Notes: generated by a model not told the origin, from the letters alone. Positions 1 to 6,648 are shown, counted from the stretch's first letter. The stretch is DNA of 12,708 bases from Alphaproteobacteria bacterium (GCA_027489415.1 JAIXZU010000152.1:1-12708), one strand, 5' to 3'. Numbers and translations: made by a program.

Positions 1-165
1 AGCGATGAAGAGCTGGCGGCGATTGCCGAGTTGCTTCAGCAAGGTGAAAACGATTTGATGACGTGGCTGGTGGAAGGCGGGCAGGTGCCCGAGCGCTGGC
101 AGTTGCAGGTGGGTTTAGTGAGGCATTTCTTCAAAACGCGACCCCAACAGGTAAAGCCGATTTAA
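1..165 (+). CDS. sdhE: FAD assembly factor SdhE, C-terminal part (5' end outside window)
   Basis: The first reading frame is open from base 1 to a TAA at 163-165 and gives 54 residues with no start inside the window. The segment LLQQGENDLMTWLVEG followed by VPERW and a helical LVRHFF tail fits the C-terminal half of the SdhE/Sdh5 family, in which a short acidic loop with D/E-x-D-L-x-x-W is typical. The family helps attach FAD covalently to the flavoprotein subunit of succinate dehydrogenase in the cytoplasm. The diagnostic RGxxE motif lies in the N-terminal half and cannot be checked here. The neighbour mfd supports the call, because sdhE and mfd are often adjacent in alphaproteobacteria. The identification rests on a short stretch plus context. 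Confidence 0.72.
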   Translation, partial: SDEELAAIAELLQQGENDLMTWLVEGGQVPERWQLQVGLVRHFFKTRPQQVKPI

Positions 166-174
166 TGGCGCGGA

Positions 175-264
175 CCCAAACGGCCCCCCAGCACTTTTTG
201 GCGGGCCTCAAATACTTCATGTGTATTCGACGGCCCGCCAAAAAGCACCGGGGAACCGTTTGGG
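175..264. repeat. 90-nt imperfect palindrome between sdhE and mfd
   Basis: Arms 175-207 and 232-264 are inverted copies with about 28 of 33 positions paired. The best blocks are GGCGGGCC/GGCCCGCC with flanking T5/A5, and CCCAAACGG/CCGTTTGGG at the outside. The intervening bases also fold (AATAC 211-215 with GTATT 223-227), so one long hairpin can form. There is no U-tract after it, so it is not a typical intrinsic terminator. It resembles the mobile palindromic elements (REP- or RPE-like) of proteobacteria. Short ORFs cross it in both directions, but nothing supports them as genes. Only one copy is in the window, so its repetitive nature is inference. Confidence 0.6.
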
Positions 265-284
265 CCTCGCGCGTGCAACCCCAC

Positions 285-312
285 CTGACGACGCTCCGCG
301 TCGGACTACTAT
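285..312 (+). promoter_or_regulatory. Possible mfd promoter with a hairpin in its spacer
   Basis: CTGACG (285-290) and TACTAT (307-312) each match 4 of 6 bases of the sigma-70 consensus and are 16 bp apart. Transcription would begin about 20 nt before the mfd start codon. A perfect 6-bp hairpin (CGACGC 289-294, GCGTCG 298-303) lies across the spacer. Both boxes are weak matches, so this is a candidate only. Confidence 0.3.
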
Positions 313-338
313 AGAGCATAGTTAAAAGAGATACTGAT

Positions 339-3300
339 TTGAAACAATTACTGGCATCACTAAAGACTGAGCGTGTGGGGCGCGTTGCCGGCCTTCCCGT
401 TGCGGGGTGGGCGTGGGTGGCGAGTCAGTTGGTAAAAAAAGCTGATGTTTTAGTGGTGGTGGCGCCGGAGGCGGGCGCGGTGAACAGTATTGCGGCGGGG
501 TTGCGTGCGCTGGTGCATGACAAGGAGGTGGCGGTTTTCCCCGCGTGGGACGTGCAGCCCTATGACCGGATTGGGCCCAGTGCCGAAGTGGCTGGTGAAC
601 GGCAGGAGACGCTGGCCAAAGTGGCCGGTGGTGACGCGCTGGTGGTGGTGACGAGTGTTGCTGCGCTGGGCGTGATGGAAGCCGCGCCAAGCGGTGATTT
701 ATGGCGTGTGGCGGTGGGTGGTGAAGTGGACGTGGCTGAACTAGCGGCCAAGCTGGTTGACCTTGGGTACAAGCGTGAAGACGTGGTGCAGGAAGCCGGA
801 AGTTTTGCGGTACGCGGCGGGATTGTGGACATTTGGCCTGCAGCGGGTGAGCCCGTGCGGATGGAGTTGTTCGGGGACGAAGTTGAGCGGTTGCGGATTT
901 TTGACCCCGCCAGCCAGAAGAGCTTAGAGGCGATTGACGAGCTGGTGGTGGGCACGGCGGGGACGGTGGTGCTGGACGCGGCGCGGGCGGGGGTTTTTAG
1001 AACCCGCTACCGCGAGTTGTTCAGTGAGGGGACCGAGGATGACATTTATGTGGCGGTGAGTGAGGGGATTCTTCCCCCCGAGGCCGGACAGTACCTGCCG
1101 CTGTTTTATGAGGAGCCGTTGAACGGGCTGCTGGACGTTTTACCCAAAGACACCTTGTTGATGGTGCCCGAGAACTATGAGTTGCAGGCCGAAAGCTGGG
1201 ATGAGCTGGTGCAGGGGGCATATGCGGCGCGGCGCGATGCCAAGGGGAAGGGGCAGATTAAGGCGGTTCCGCCAGACATGATGTACGTGGCGGCGGCCAA
1301 GCTTACGGGTACGCTTGGAGCTTACAAGAGCGTGATTGCCAACGTGTTTGATGATGGCAATGGCGAGAACCTTGGAGTGCGCGCCCACGGTTACCACACG
1401 ACCAACCGCCACGGCGCGGCGGTGGCGGCGGCGCGCGACGTGAGCAACCGTGTGACTGAAGGGTGGAGCATTGTGCTGACCGCCAACAGTGCGCCGGCGC
1501 TGGCGCAGTTTTTACGGGCGCTTGAGGCGGAAGGAATACCGAGTGCGCGCGGGATTGCGGACTTTGGGATTGTGCAGGGGCAGTTAGTTGCCGCTGTGAG
1601 TTCGCTGAATGCCGGATGGATAGACGGACCCGGCAAGGTGATGGTGCTGACCGATAGCGACGTGTTTGGCGCGCGCATGGGTGGCGGCGTGAAAAAGCGC
1701 CGCCGCAGTGCCGAGGAGATGATTGCGCATTTCAGTGAGCTGAAAGCGGATGACTATGTTGTGCATGAGGCCCATGGGGTTGGGAAGTTTGGTGGGCTGG
1801 TGACGATGGAAAGTGGCGGCGTGAAGCTGGACTTCCTGCGGCTATTTTATGCGGGGGATGACCGGTTGTTTGTTCCGGTTGAGAACTTGGATGTTCTGAG
1901 CCGTTACAAAGGCGCTGACGCGGGGAATGTGGTGCTGGACCGCCTTGGCACCGGTGGATGGGAAGTGCGCAAGGCCAAGGTGAAGGCTGATTTGATGGAA
2001 ATGGCCGGTGATTTGCTGGCCACCGCTGCGGCCCGCGAGAGTGTGCAGCGCGCGCCGATTGAGAAGGTGGCTGGACTTTATGATGAGTTCTGTGCCGGAT
2101 TTGCCTACCCGCTGACCGAAGACCAAAGCCGCGTGATGGACGAAGTGGAAGAAGACTTTGCCAACGGCACGCCAATGGACCGGCTGGTGGTGGGGGATGT
2201 GGGGTTTGGGAAGACCGAGGTGGCGCTGCGCTCGGCGTTCCTGATGGCGGCGGCCGGAAAACAGGTAGCAGTGGTGTGCCCGACGACGCTACTGGCGCGG
2301 CAGCATTATGAGGTTTTCCGGGAGCGGTTTGAGGGGTTCCCTTGCAAAGTTGGGCGCTTGAGCCGGTTAGTGAGTGCGGCCGAGACGAAAGAGACCAAGA
2401 AAGGCCTTGCGGAGGGCAAGATTGATGTGGTGGTGGGGACGCATGCGCTGCTTTCCAAAGACCTGAGTTTTGCAAACCTCGGGCTGGTGATTATTGATGA
2501 AGAGCAGCGCTTTGGTGTGGCGCATAAGGAGAAATTGAAGACCCTGCGGGCTGAAGTGGACGTGCTGACGCTGACGGCCACGCCGATTCCACGCACCTTG
2601 CAGATGGCGGTGGGGGGTGTGCGGCAGTTGAGCCTGATTACGACCCCGCCTGTTGACCGCCAAGCGGTGCAGACCATGGTGCTGCGTTGGGACAACGTGA
2701 CCCTGAAAGGCGCGATTACGCGCGAGCTGGTGCGCGGCGGGCAGGTTTATGTGGTGGCGCCGCATGTGGAGGATTTGGGGGCGCTGGAGGATAGTATCAG
2801 GGCGTTGGTGCCCGAAGCGCGGATTGGCGTGGCCCACGGCCAGATGGCTGAGGGGGCGCTTGAGAGCGTGATGGTGGCGTTTTACGAGCACAAGATTGAT
2901 ATTCTGTTAGCGACCACGATTATTGAAAGCGGCCTTGATGTAAGCCGCGCCAACACGATGATTGTTTACCGTGCCGACCGCTTCGGCCTTGCGCAGCTTT
3001 ACCAGTTGCGCGGGCGTGTGGGGCGGAGCACGGCCAAGGCGTTTGCCTACTTCCTGCTGCCGGAAGGCCAGATGGGCGGCGACAGTGCCAAGCGGTTGCA
3101 GATTCTCCAGCGGTTGGACGGGCTGGGGGCAGGGTTTTCCCTGGCGAGTTACGACATGGACCTGCGCGGGTTTGGGAACTTGCTGGGGAAACAGCAGAGT
3201 GGGCATATTCGGGACATTGGCTTTGAGCTTTATGCGAAGATGTTGAAAGAGGCGGTTGAGGAAAAGCAGAGAAGGAACCAAAGGAACCGAGGAACCAAAG

Positions 3301-3779
3301 GAACCGAAGGTGAAAGTGGCGAACTGCGGGCTTCGACGGTGACGCTGAAGTTGGGGATTTCGTACCTGATTCCTGATGCCTATGTGACTGATGTGGCGAC
3401 GCGGTTGCAGCTTTACCGGCGTTTGGCGGGGCTGCAGGAGAGTGCGGCGGTGGCGGAATTTAAGGACGAGCTGGTTGACCGTTTCGGGCCGTTGCCGAGA
3501 GAAGTGGAAGCTTTGCTGGCAGTGGTTGAGCTGAAAAACCGTGCGGCGGCCTTGAATGTGGCCAAGGTGGAAGTGGGCGAGAAGGGCGTTGTGGTGGGGT
3601 TTGAGCGGGGCAGGTTCATCAACCCCGAGGGCCTTGTGGGGATGGTGCAGAAGCTGGCCGGTGTTGTGGGCGTAAGGCCCGCTGGTAAAGGACAGGAGCT
3701 GGTTTGGCACCGCCATGTGGGCAAGGACGTGCTGCGCGGTGTGGGCGTGATTTTGAGTGAGCTTGAGAGCGCGGCTTAG
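339..3779 (+). CDS. mfd: Transcription-repair coupling factor Mfd
   Basis: Mfd is a DNA translocase that removes RNA polymerase stalled at DNA damage and recruits UvrA for nucleotide excision repair. The 1146 residues match the usual length (1148 in E. coli). In order there are: a UvrB-like region including DVQPYDRIGP (about residue 70); the RNA-polymerase-interacting CarD-like domain at about 468-530 (DDYVVHEAHGVGKFGGLV); and the RecG-like helicase with Walker A GDVGFGKTE at about 618, DEEQ at 720-723, TATPIPRTL at 746 and QLRGRVGR at 889. The C-terminal TRCF domain lies at about 1005-1100. The start is TTG at 339, preceded by AAAGAG around 325-330; no ATG gives a better N terminus. Residues about 976-993 form a basic, repetitive linker made by a 17-bp tandem duplication. 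The gene follows sdhE by 173 bp, with a palindrome between them. Confidence 0.97.
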   Translation: MKQLLASLKTERVGRVAGLPVAGWAWVASQLVKKADVLVVVAPEAGAVNSIAAGLRALVHDKEVAVFPAWDVQPYDRIGPSAEVAGERQETLAKVAGGDALVVVTSVAALGVMEAAPSGDLWRVAVGGEVDVAELAAKLVDLGYKREDVVQEAGSFAVRGGIVDIWPAAGEPVRMELFGDEVERLRIFDPASQKSLEAIDELVVGTAGTVVLDAARAGVFRTRYRELFSEGTEDDIYVAVSEGILPPEAGQYLPLFYEEPLNGLLDVLPKDTLLMVPENYELQAESWDELVQGAYAARRDAKGKGQIKAVPPDMMYVAAAKLTGTLGAYKSVIANVFDDGNGENLGVRAHGYHTTNRHGAAVAAARDVSNRVTEGWSIVLTANSAPALAQFLRALEAEGIPSARGIADFGIVQGQLVAAVSSLNAGWIDGPGKVMVLTDSDVFGARMGGGVKKRRRSAEEMIAHFSELKADDYVVHEAHGVGKFGGLVTMESGGVKLDFLRLFYAGDDRLFVPVENLDVLSRYKGADAGNVVLDRLGTGGWEVRKAKVKADLMEMAGDLLATAAARESVQRAPIEKVAGLYDEFCAGFAYPLTEDQSRVMDEVEEDFANGTPMDRLVVGDVGFGKTEVALRSAFLMAAAGKQVAVVCPTTLLARQHYEVFRERFEGFPCKVGRLSRLVSAAETKETKKGLAEGKIDVVVGTHALLSKDLSFANLGLVIIDEEQRFGVAHKEKLKTLRAEVDVLTLTATPIPRTLQMAVGGVRQLSLITTPPVDRQAVQTMVLRWDNVTLKGAITRELVRGGQVYVVAPHVEDLGALEDSIRALVPEARIGVAHGQMAEGALESVMVAFYEHKIDILLATTIIESGLDVSRANTMIVYRADRFGLAQLYQLRGRVGRSTAKAFAYFLLPEGQMGGDSAKRLQILQRLDGLGAGFSLASYDMDLRGFGNLLGKQQSGHIRDIGFELYAKMLKEAVEEKQRRNQRNRGTKGTEGESGELRASTVTLKLGISYLIPDAYVTDVATRLQLYRRLAGLQESAAVAEFKDELVDRFGPLPREVEALLAVVELKNRAAALNVAKVEVGEKGVVVGFERGRFINPEGLVGMVQKLAGVVGVRPAGKGQELVWHRHVGKDVLRGVGVILSELESAA
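3274..3307 (+). repeat. 17-bp perfect tandem duplication inside mfd
   Basis: Two identical 17-bp units lie head to tail at 3274-3290 and 3291-3307, each made of two GGAACC cores, so GGAACC recurs four times at 8-9 bp spacing. It encodes the polar, basic stretch NQRNRGTKGTE in the linker between the helicase and the C-terminal domain of Mfd. Because 17 is not a multiple of 3, gain or loss of one unit would shift the frame and remove the last domain. Confidence 0.9.
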
Positions 3780-3800
3780 TTTTTTGCCGCGTTCTGCAAT
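3767..3800 (+). terminator. Possible terminator at the end of mfd
   Basis: GAGCGCGGC (3767-3775) can pair with GCCGCGTTC (3786-3794) through 9 pairs, one of them G-U, around a 10-base loop that contains the mfd stop codon. A loose T-tract follows (TGCAATTTTT). Overlap with the end of the coding region and the gap before the Ts make this weaker than the other terminators in the window. Confidence 0.35.
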
Positions 3801-3867
3801 TTTTGCTTGATGGTGGGGAAGGGGTTTGCTTGAATACATTCAGGCACATCTTGAGGAGCGTTACCCC

Positions 3868-4218
3868 ATGGAAACAGAAGTCGAGCTTCGTCATTTTAGC
3901 AACCGTCTGCCTTATTTCGCTTTTTTTGTAGACCATTTCCGCAAGGTGAATGAGATGCATGTGCGGCATAAATCCCGTGGGATATGGACGGATTCCCGCA
4001 TGCGGCGGCTGTATAGGATCATCACCAAAATGGAGCGAAACTGGGATGAGTTACAGTCACTGGGGCGGGATATTGAAGCGCAGCATGGATATGACACTGA
4101 AGTTGAAGCCTACTTCAACGAGATTGATGGCCTTTTGAAGGCCATGGTAGACATTGTGAACAGCTTTGATGATATTGCGAAAGCTATGTTGGAAAAGCAA
4201 ATGATGACCCTGCATTAA
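3868..4218 (+). CDS. Hypothetical protein, 116 aa, helix-rich
   Basis: I do not recognise the family. The predicted protein is soluble and mostly helical, with no signal peptide, no membrane segment and no cysteine. Its N-terminal half is rich in aromatic and basic residues (LPYFAFFVDHFRKVNEMHVRHKSRG), followed by two long amphipathic stretches (RMRRLYRIITKMERNWDELQSLGRDIEAQ and YFNEIDGLLKAMVDIVNSF). I chose ATG at 3868 because GAGGAG at 3853-3858 sits 9 bases before it. An in-frame TTG at 3826 would add 14 residues and is preceded by G-rich sequence, so it is a possible alternative. The gene lies 88 bp after mfd and ends just before a clear terminator, so it may be the last gene of the mfd transcript or a separate unit. 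It looks like a real gene from its ribosome binding site and terminator; its function is unknown. Confidence 0.75.
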   Translation: METEVELRHFSNRLPYFAFFVDHFRKVNEMHVRHKSRGIWTDSRMRRLYRIITKMERNWDELQSLGRDIEAQHGYDTEVEAYFNEIDGLLKAMVDIVNSFDDIAKAMLEKQMMTLH

Positions 4219-4235
4219 GGGGAATTTTACTTAAA

Positions 4236-4269
4236 GGGGCGGCGGTTGATGACCGTTGCCTCTTTTTTT
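4236..4269 (+). terminator. Intrinsic terminator before smpB
   Basis: An 11-pair stem with three G-U pairs (4236-4246 with 4252-4262) encloses the loop TGATG and runs directly into seven Ts (4263-4269). It ends the transcript from the left and lies only 17 bp before the smpB start codon. Readthrough or a promoter overlapping this element must therefore supply smpB transcription. Confidence 0.75.
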
Positions 4270-4286
4270 GATACAAGCGATGGATT

Positions 4287-4751
4287 ATGGCGAAACAGCA
4301 GAATGACAATGTGATTTGTGAGAACCGGCGCGCGCGGTTCAATTATGAATTGCTCGATTTTTATGAGGGCGGGCTGGTGCTGAGCGGGCCCGAGGTGAAA
4401 AGCCTGCGCGAGGGTGGGGGACAGATTAATGAGGCTTATGCGAGCTTTTCCCGCGGCGAGCTTTGGTTGGTGGGGAGCCACATTGCGCCGTATGGCAACG
4501 CCGGATATGCGGTGCAGGAGGACAGGCGGACGCGGAAGATTTTGCTGAATAAGAAGGAGTTGGAGAAAATCCGGTACGGGATTGAGCGGGACGGGCTGAC
4601 GCTGATACCGCTGCGGCTGTTCTGGCAGAAGGGCAGGGCCAAAGTAGCGCTTGCGGTGGCCAAGGGGAAGAATACGGTGGATAAGCGCGAGACTATCAAG
4701 AAGCGCGATATGGAGCGCGAGACGCGGCGGATTTTCAAAGGGCGGAAGTAA
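4287..4751 (+). CDS. smpB: SsrA (tmRNA)-binding protein SmpB
   Basis: SmpB binds the tRNA-like end of tmRNA and brings it to stalled ribosomes for trans-translation in the cytoplasm. The 154 residues match the usual family length. Typical features are the N-terminal NRRARFNYELLDFYEGGLVLSGPEVKSLREG, the central SHIAPYGNAGY with basic RRTRKILLNKKEL, the GRAKVALAVAKGK strand and the basic tail DKRETIKKRDMERETRR, which enters the ribosomal mRNA channel in known structures. The start is ATG at 4287; no strong Shine-Dalgarno sequence is visible, and the gene begins 17 bp after a terminator. The next gene begins 2 bp after the stop codon, so the two are probably cotranscribed. The tmRNA gene (ssrA) is not in the window. 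Confidence 0.97.
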   Translation: MAKQQNDNVICENRRARFNYELLDFYEGGLVLSGPEVKSLREGGGQINEAYASFSRGELWLVGSHIAPYGNAGYAVQEDRRTRKILLNKKELEKIRYGIERDGLTLIPLRLFWQKGRAKVALAVAKGKNTVDKRETIKKRDMERETRRIFKGRK

Positions 4752-4753
4752 GT

Positions 4754-5236
4754 ATGGCGGCGGCAGGCGCGATGGAAGAGGCGGTGATTGTCCAGACCCG
4801 CACGGCCCTTGCGGAGCGGTTGAGTAACTGGGTTGGCAATGACGGGGATATGACGTGGGCGGTGGTGGTGTGCGGAGCTATTCCGACCGCTGGTGAGTTA
4901 CAGGCCATGCGGCAGGCAGCGACCTTATGCGACCGCGTGGTATGTGTGCGTTTGTTTGACCGTGCGCGGGCGATGGCGCCCGGTTTTGCCGGAACGCTAC
5001 GGAGTGCGGGAGTGGATATAGTATGGTTGGCCAAGGATGTGGCCGGGCCGTTGAAAGTGGATGTGGGTGTAGATGAGTTGGGCGAGGCGGGGATGTTGCT
5101 GCTGCAAGCGATTACGACGGTTTTACCGGTTTTGGTTGTGGTGCCGCGTGGGGCGATTGGGGTGGTGCGGGCGTGCCGGAATATTCAGGCGAGCCTTGGG
5201 GATTTGTTCAGTTTGCGGGTTGTGGGCGATAATTAA
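4754..5236 (+). CDS. PanC-like protein lacking catalytic motifs, 160 aa
   Basis: The protein reads like a divergent N-terminal domain of pantothenate synthetase (pantoate-beta-alanine ligase, PanC). Residues 34-92 (WAVVVCGAIPTAGELQAMRQAATLCDRVV and later SAGVDIVWLA) follow the PanC pattern VPTMGxLHxGHxxLVxxA...D.VVVSIFVNP...AGVDLVFAP. Residues 117-158 (QAITTVLPVLVVVPRGAIGVVRACRNI...LRVVGD) follow the segment that in PanC holds GEKDxQQ. The HxGH motif, the KDxQQ motif and the whole C-terminal domain with SSRN are absent, so PanC activity is unlikely. The start is ATG at 4754 with GGAAG six bases upstream, inside the end of smpB, which suggests translational coupling. A hydrophobic centre (LPVLVVVP) fits a buried strand. 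Homology is inferred by eye; it could be an unrelated Rossmann-like fold. Confidence 0.6.
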   Translation: MAAAGAMEEAVIVQTRTALAERLSNWVGNDGDMTWAVVVCGAIPTAGELQAMRQAATLCDRVVCVRLFDRARAMAPGFAGTLRSAGVDIVWLAKDVAGPLKVDVGVDELGEAGMLLLQAITTVLPVLVVVPRGAIGVVRACRNIQASLGDLFSLRVVGDN

Positions 5237-5254
5237 GTTTAATTTCATACTATA

Positions 5255-5288
5255 TTACATTGTAATTATTTATAAATGTAAGTTTTTT
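5255..5288 (+). terminator. Possible AT-rich terminator after the smpB unit
   Basis: TTACATT (5255-5261) and AATGTAA (5275-5281) form a perfect 7-bp stem with a 13-base loop, followed by G and six Ts (5283-5288). The stem has only two G-C pairs, so it would be weak. The surrounding 50 bp are strikingly AT-rich compared with the rest of the window. Confidence 0.35.
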
Positions 5289-5289
5289 G

Positions 5290-5326
5290 TTGACATTGGG
5301 TGGGTGGGGTACCTAAGTGGTAATAA
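5290..5326 (+). promoter_or_regulatory. Probable rpoZ promoter (TTGACA box)
   Basis: A perfect TTGACA lies at 5290-5295, 59 bp before the rpoZ start codon. The -10 is unclear: CTAAGT (5313-5318) has the right spacing of 17 but matches poorly, and TAATAA at 5321-5326 matches better but at a spacing of 25. Upstream AT-rich DNA could act as an UP element. Confidence 0.45.
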
Positions 5327-5353
5327 AGAATTGATGAACAAGGAGAATGCCTG

Positions 5354-5797
5354 ATGGCCCGCGTAACCGTTGAAGACTGTGTTGAGATTATTCCGAACCG
5401 CTACGAGCTGGTGCTGGTAGCTGCCCAGCGCGCCCGTGACATTGCCGCAGGTGCCGCCATTACCGTTGAGCGTGACAACGACAAGAACCCCGTTGTAGCG
5501 CTGCGCGAAGTGGCTGGCCAAACCATTGACCTTGATGTGGTGCGTGAGCACATTGTAAGCGGTGTGAACCGGATGGCTGACCTGAACGTGGAAGACGAAC
5601 TGCTGCTGAGCCTTGCCGGTAGCGGGATGGACGGCAGCAACGCCACCGCCGCGATGATTGACGAAGTGGTGTTTGACGGCGCCGCCACCCTGAGTGCTGC
5701 TGAAGAAGAAGTTGGCGACGACTTCATGGGCGAAGCTGGTGACGACATTGACTTCACCGCCGGTAACGACATGCTGGGTGAAGAGCTACCTGAGTAG
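5354..5797 (+). CDS. rpoZ: RNA polymerase omega subunit, with a long acidic tail
   Basis: Omega is the small subunit that helps fold beta-prime and assemble RNA polymerase. Residues 1-55 are close to the alphaproteobacterial form: MARVTVEDC, PNRYELVLVAAQRARDIAAGA, then DNDKNPVVALREVA. AAGGAG at 5340-5345 precedes ATG 5354 at normal spacing, so the start is firm. The protein is 147 residues long, against roughly 90 in E. coli and somewhat more in many alphaproteobacteria. The extra length is an acidic tail: residues 74-147 have 21 Asp/Glu and no Lys or Arg. The (p)ppGpp synthase gene that often follows rpoZ is not here. A perfect intrinsic terminator 14 bp after the stop shows a single-gene unit. 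Confidence 0.95.
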   Translation: MARVTVEDCVEIIPNRYELVLVAAQRARDIAAGAAITVERDNDKNPVVALREVAGQTIDLDVVREHIVSGVNRMADLNVEDELLLSLAGSGMDGSNATAAMIDEVVFDGAATLSAAEEEVGDDFMGEAGDDIDFTAGNDMLGEELPE

Positions 5798-5811
5798 GTG
5801 TAAGCCCACTG

Positions 5812-5836
5812 AAAAGCGCCCTGAAGGGCGCTTTTT
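5812..5836 (+). terminator. rpoZ intrinsic terminator
   Basis: A perfect 10-bp stem (AAAAGCGCCC 5812-5821, GGGCGCTTTT 5826-5835) has a TGAA tetraloop and ends in a T-tract. It lies 14 bp after the rpoZ stop codon. Confidence 0.92.
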
Positions 5837-5865
5837 CGTTTCCTAAAAAGGATAATATCAGGATA

Positions 5866-5895
5866 CCAAAAAGGCACCTTGCGGTGCCTTTTTGG
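5866..5895 (-). terminator. Terminator of the GntR-type regulator gene
   Basis: A perfect 13-bp inverted repeat (5866-5878 and 5883-5895) with a TTGC loop lies 12 bp beyond the stop codon of the - strand regulator gene. Read on the - strand it is G-C-rich at the top of the stem and ends in a run of five Ts plus GG. The A/T symmetry means it may act in both directions, which would insulate the two converging genes. Confidence 0.88.
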
Positions 5896-5907
5896 TTCAC
5901 GACCGGC

Positions 5908-6648
5908 TTAGTTGGTGCCGATGGCTTTTTGGACCGCACGGGTGCGGGAGTAGGTGGGAGTTTCGGACTCGATGCTGATTTCCTCGGAGGCCGCGGGGAT
6001 GGCGATCTTGCGGGTGGTCATCCAGCTGTTGATGGCCAGAGTGGCGAGTTGACGCATGGTTTTTTCAGCAGCGTCTCCCTTCTTGCGCTTGAGGGCGCCG
6101 AGCAGCGTAACGAACTGGGTGTTCAGTTCCTTCTTCTGGTTCAGGGTGGTGGCCCAGAGCTCGGACATGTTGGTGCGGCGCTTCACCATGCTGATGGCTT
6201 CGGTGACAGTCGGGGAAGCGGCGGTTTTTTCCAGCAGTTCCAGAGCGGTTTCCATGGCAGACAGATATTGCTGGCTGGCGATGGATTCGTCCTGAGCGAA
6301 GGTGAAGGCGGTTTCGAGTTCCATGAGGGCTTCGATGGAGGCCTTTTCGGCAGCCAGTTTGGCGGCAAGGCCGAGGAACAGGCTGTAGGACTGGAGTTGG
6401 TCTACCTTCGTGGAGGTCGGGACGTGGGTCACGAAGGCACCACGGTGGGGAACCATTTCGACGAGACCGTCTGCGGCCAGAGCGCAGAGAGCTTCACGGA
6501 CCGGCGTGCGGGATACGTTGAATTCCTTGCTGATTTTCAGCTCGGAGAGGTGGAAACCGCCGTCGAGGTCGCCGTTCAAAATCTTGTCACGGAGCGATTC
6601 CCGCACCATGGTGTCTAGATTGCTGTGTTGTGCCATTGTCTTACCCAT
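5908..6648 (-). CDS. GntR-family transcriptional regulator, FadR/FCD-like
   Basis: Residues about 10-78 form a GntR winged helix: VRESLRDKILNGDLDGGFHLSE, then ISKEFNVSRTPVREALCALAADGLVEMVPHRGAFV, a near-consensus sequence. Residues 85-210 are all-helical and have the order of an FCD ligand-binding domain (for example KRKKGDAAEKTMRQLA near the end). The histidines that bind metal in FCD domains are missing; there is no His at all after residue 75. A polar tail of about 35 residues follows. I chose ATG at 6648 (246 aa), with GGGGA eight bases upstream; ATG 6663, ATG 6636 and TTG 6720 are alternatives. The TTG at 6720 would add a proline-rich N terminus unlike the family. The gene stands alone, faces rpoZ tail to tail and has its own terminator. 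Its ligand and targets are unknown; autoregulation is likely for the family. Confidence 0.9.
   Translation of the reverse strand: MGKTMAQHSNLDTMVRESLRDKILNGDLDGGFHLSELKISKEFNVSRTPVREALCALAADGLVEMVPHRGAFVTHVPTSTKVDQLQSYSLFLGLAAKLAAEKASIEALMELETAFTFAQDESIASQQYLSAMETALELLEKTAASPTVTEAISMVKRRTNMSELWATTLNQKKELNTQFVTLLGALKRKKGDAAEKTMRQLATLAINSWMTTRKIAIPAASEEISIESETPTYSRTRAVQKAIGTN

Noticed and set aside
63..319. Short ORFs on both strands across the palindrome (83 and 62 aa)
   Set aside because: The first starts inside sdhE in another frame, both run through the inverted repeat, and neither has a ribosome binding site or recognisable features. The similarity between the two products comes from the palindrome.
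1732..2475. Long - strand ORF of 247 aa inside mfd
   Set aside because: It is rich in Pro, Ser and His, as expected for the antisense of G-rich coding sequence, and lies fully within a certain gene.
2907..3839. Long - strand ORF of 310 aa over the end of mfd
   Set aside because: Same antisense composition effect, with no domain; the mfd frame carries clear family motifs throughout.
5073..5354. + strand ORF of 93 aa ending at the rpoZ start
   Set aside because: It overlaps the PanC-like gene in another frame, is rich in Arg, Cys and Trp, and then translates AT-rich non-coding DNA.
5884..6618. + strand ORF of 244 aa opposite the GntR-type gene
   Set aside because: Gly/Phe/Gln-rich antisense translation, starting within the terminator hairpin; the - strand product has a near-consensus winged helix.
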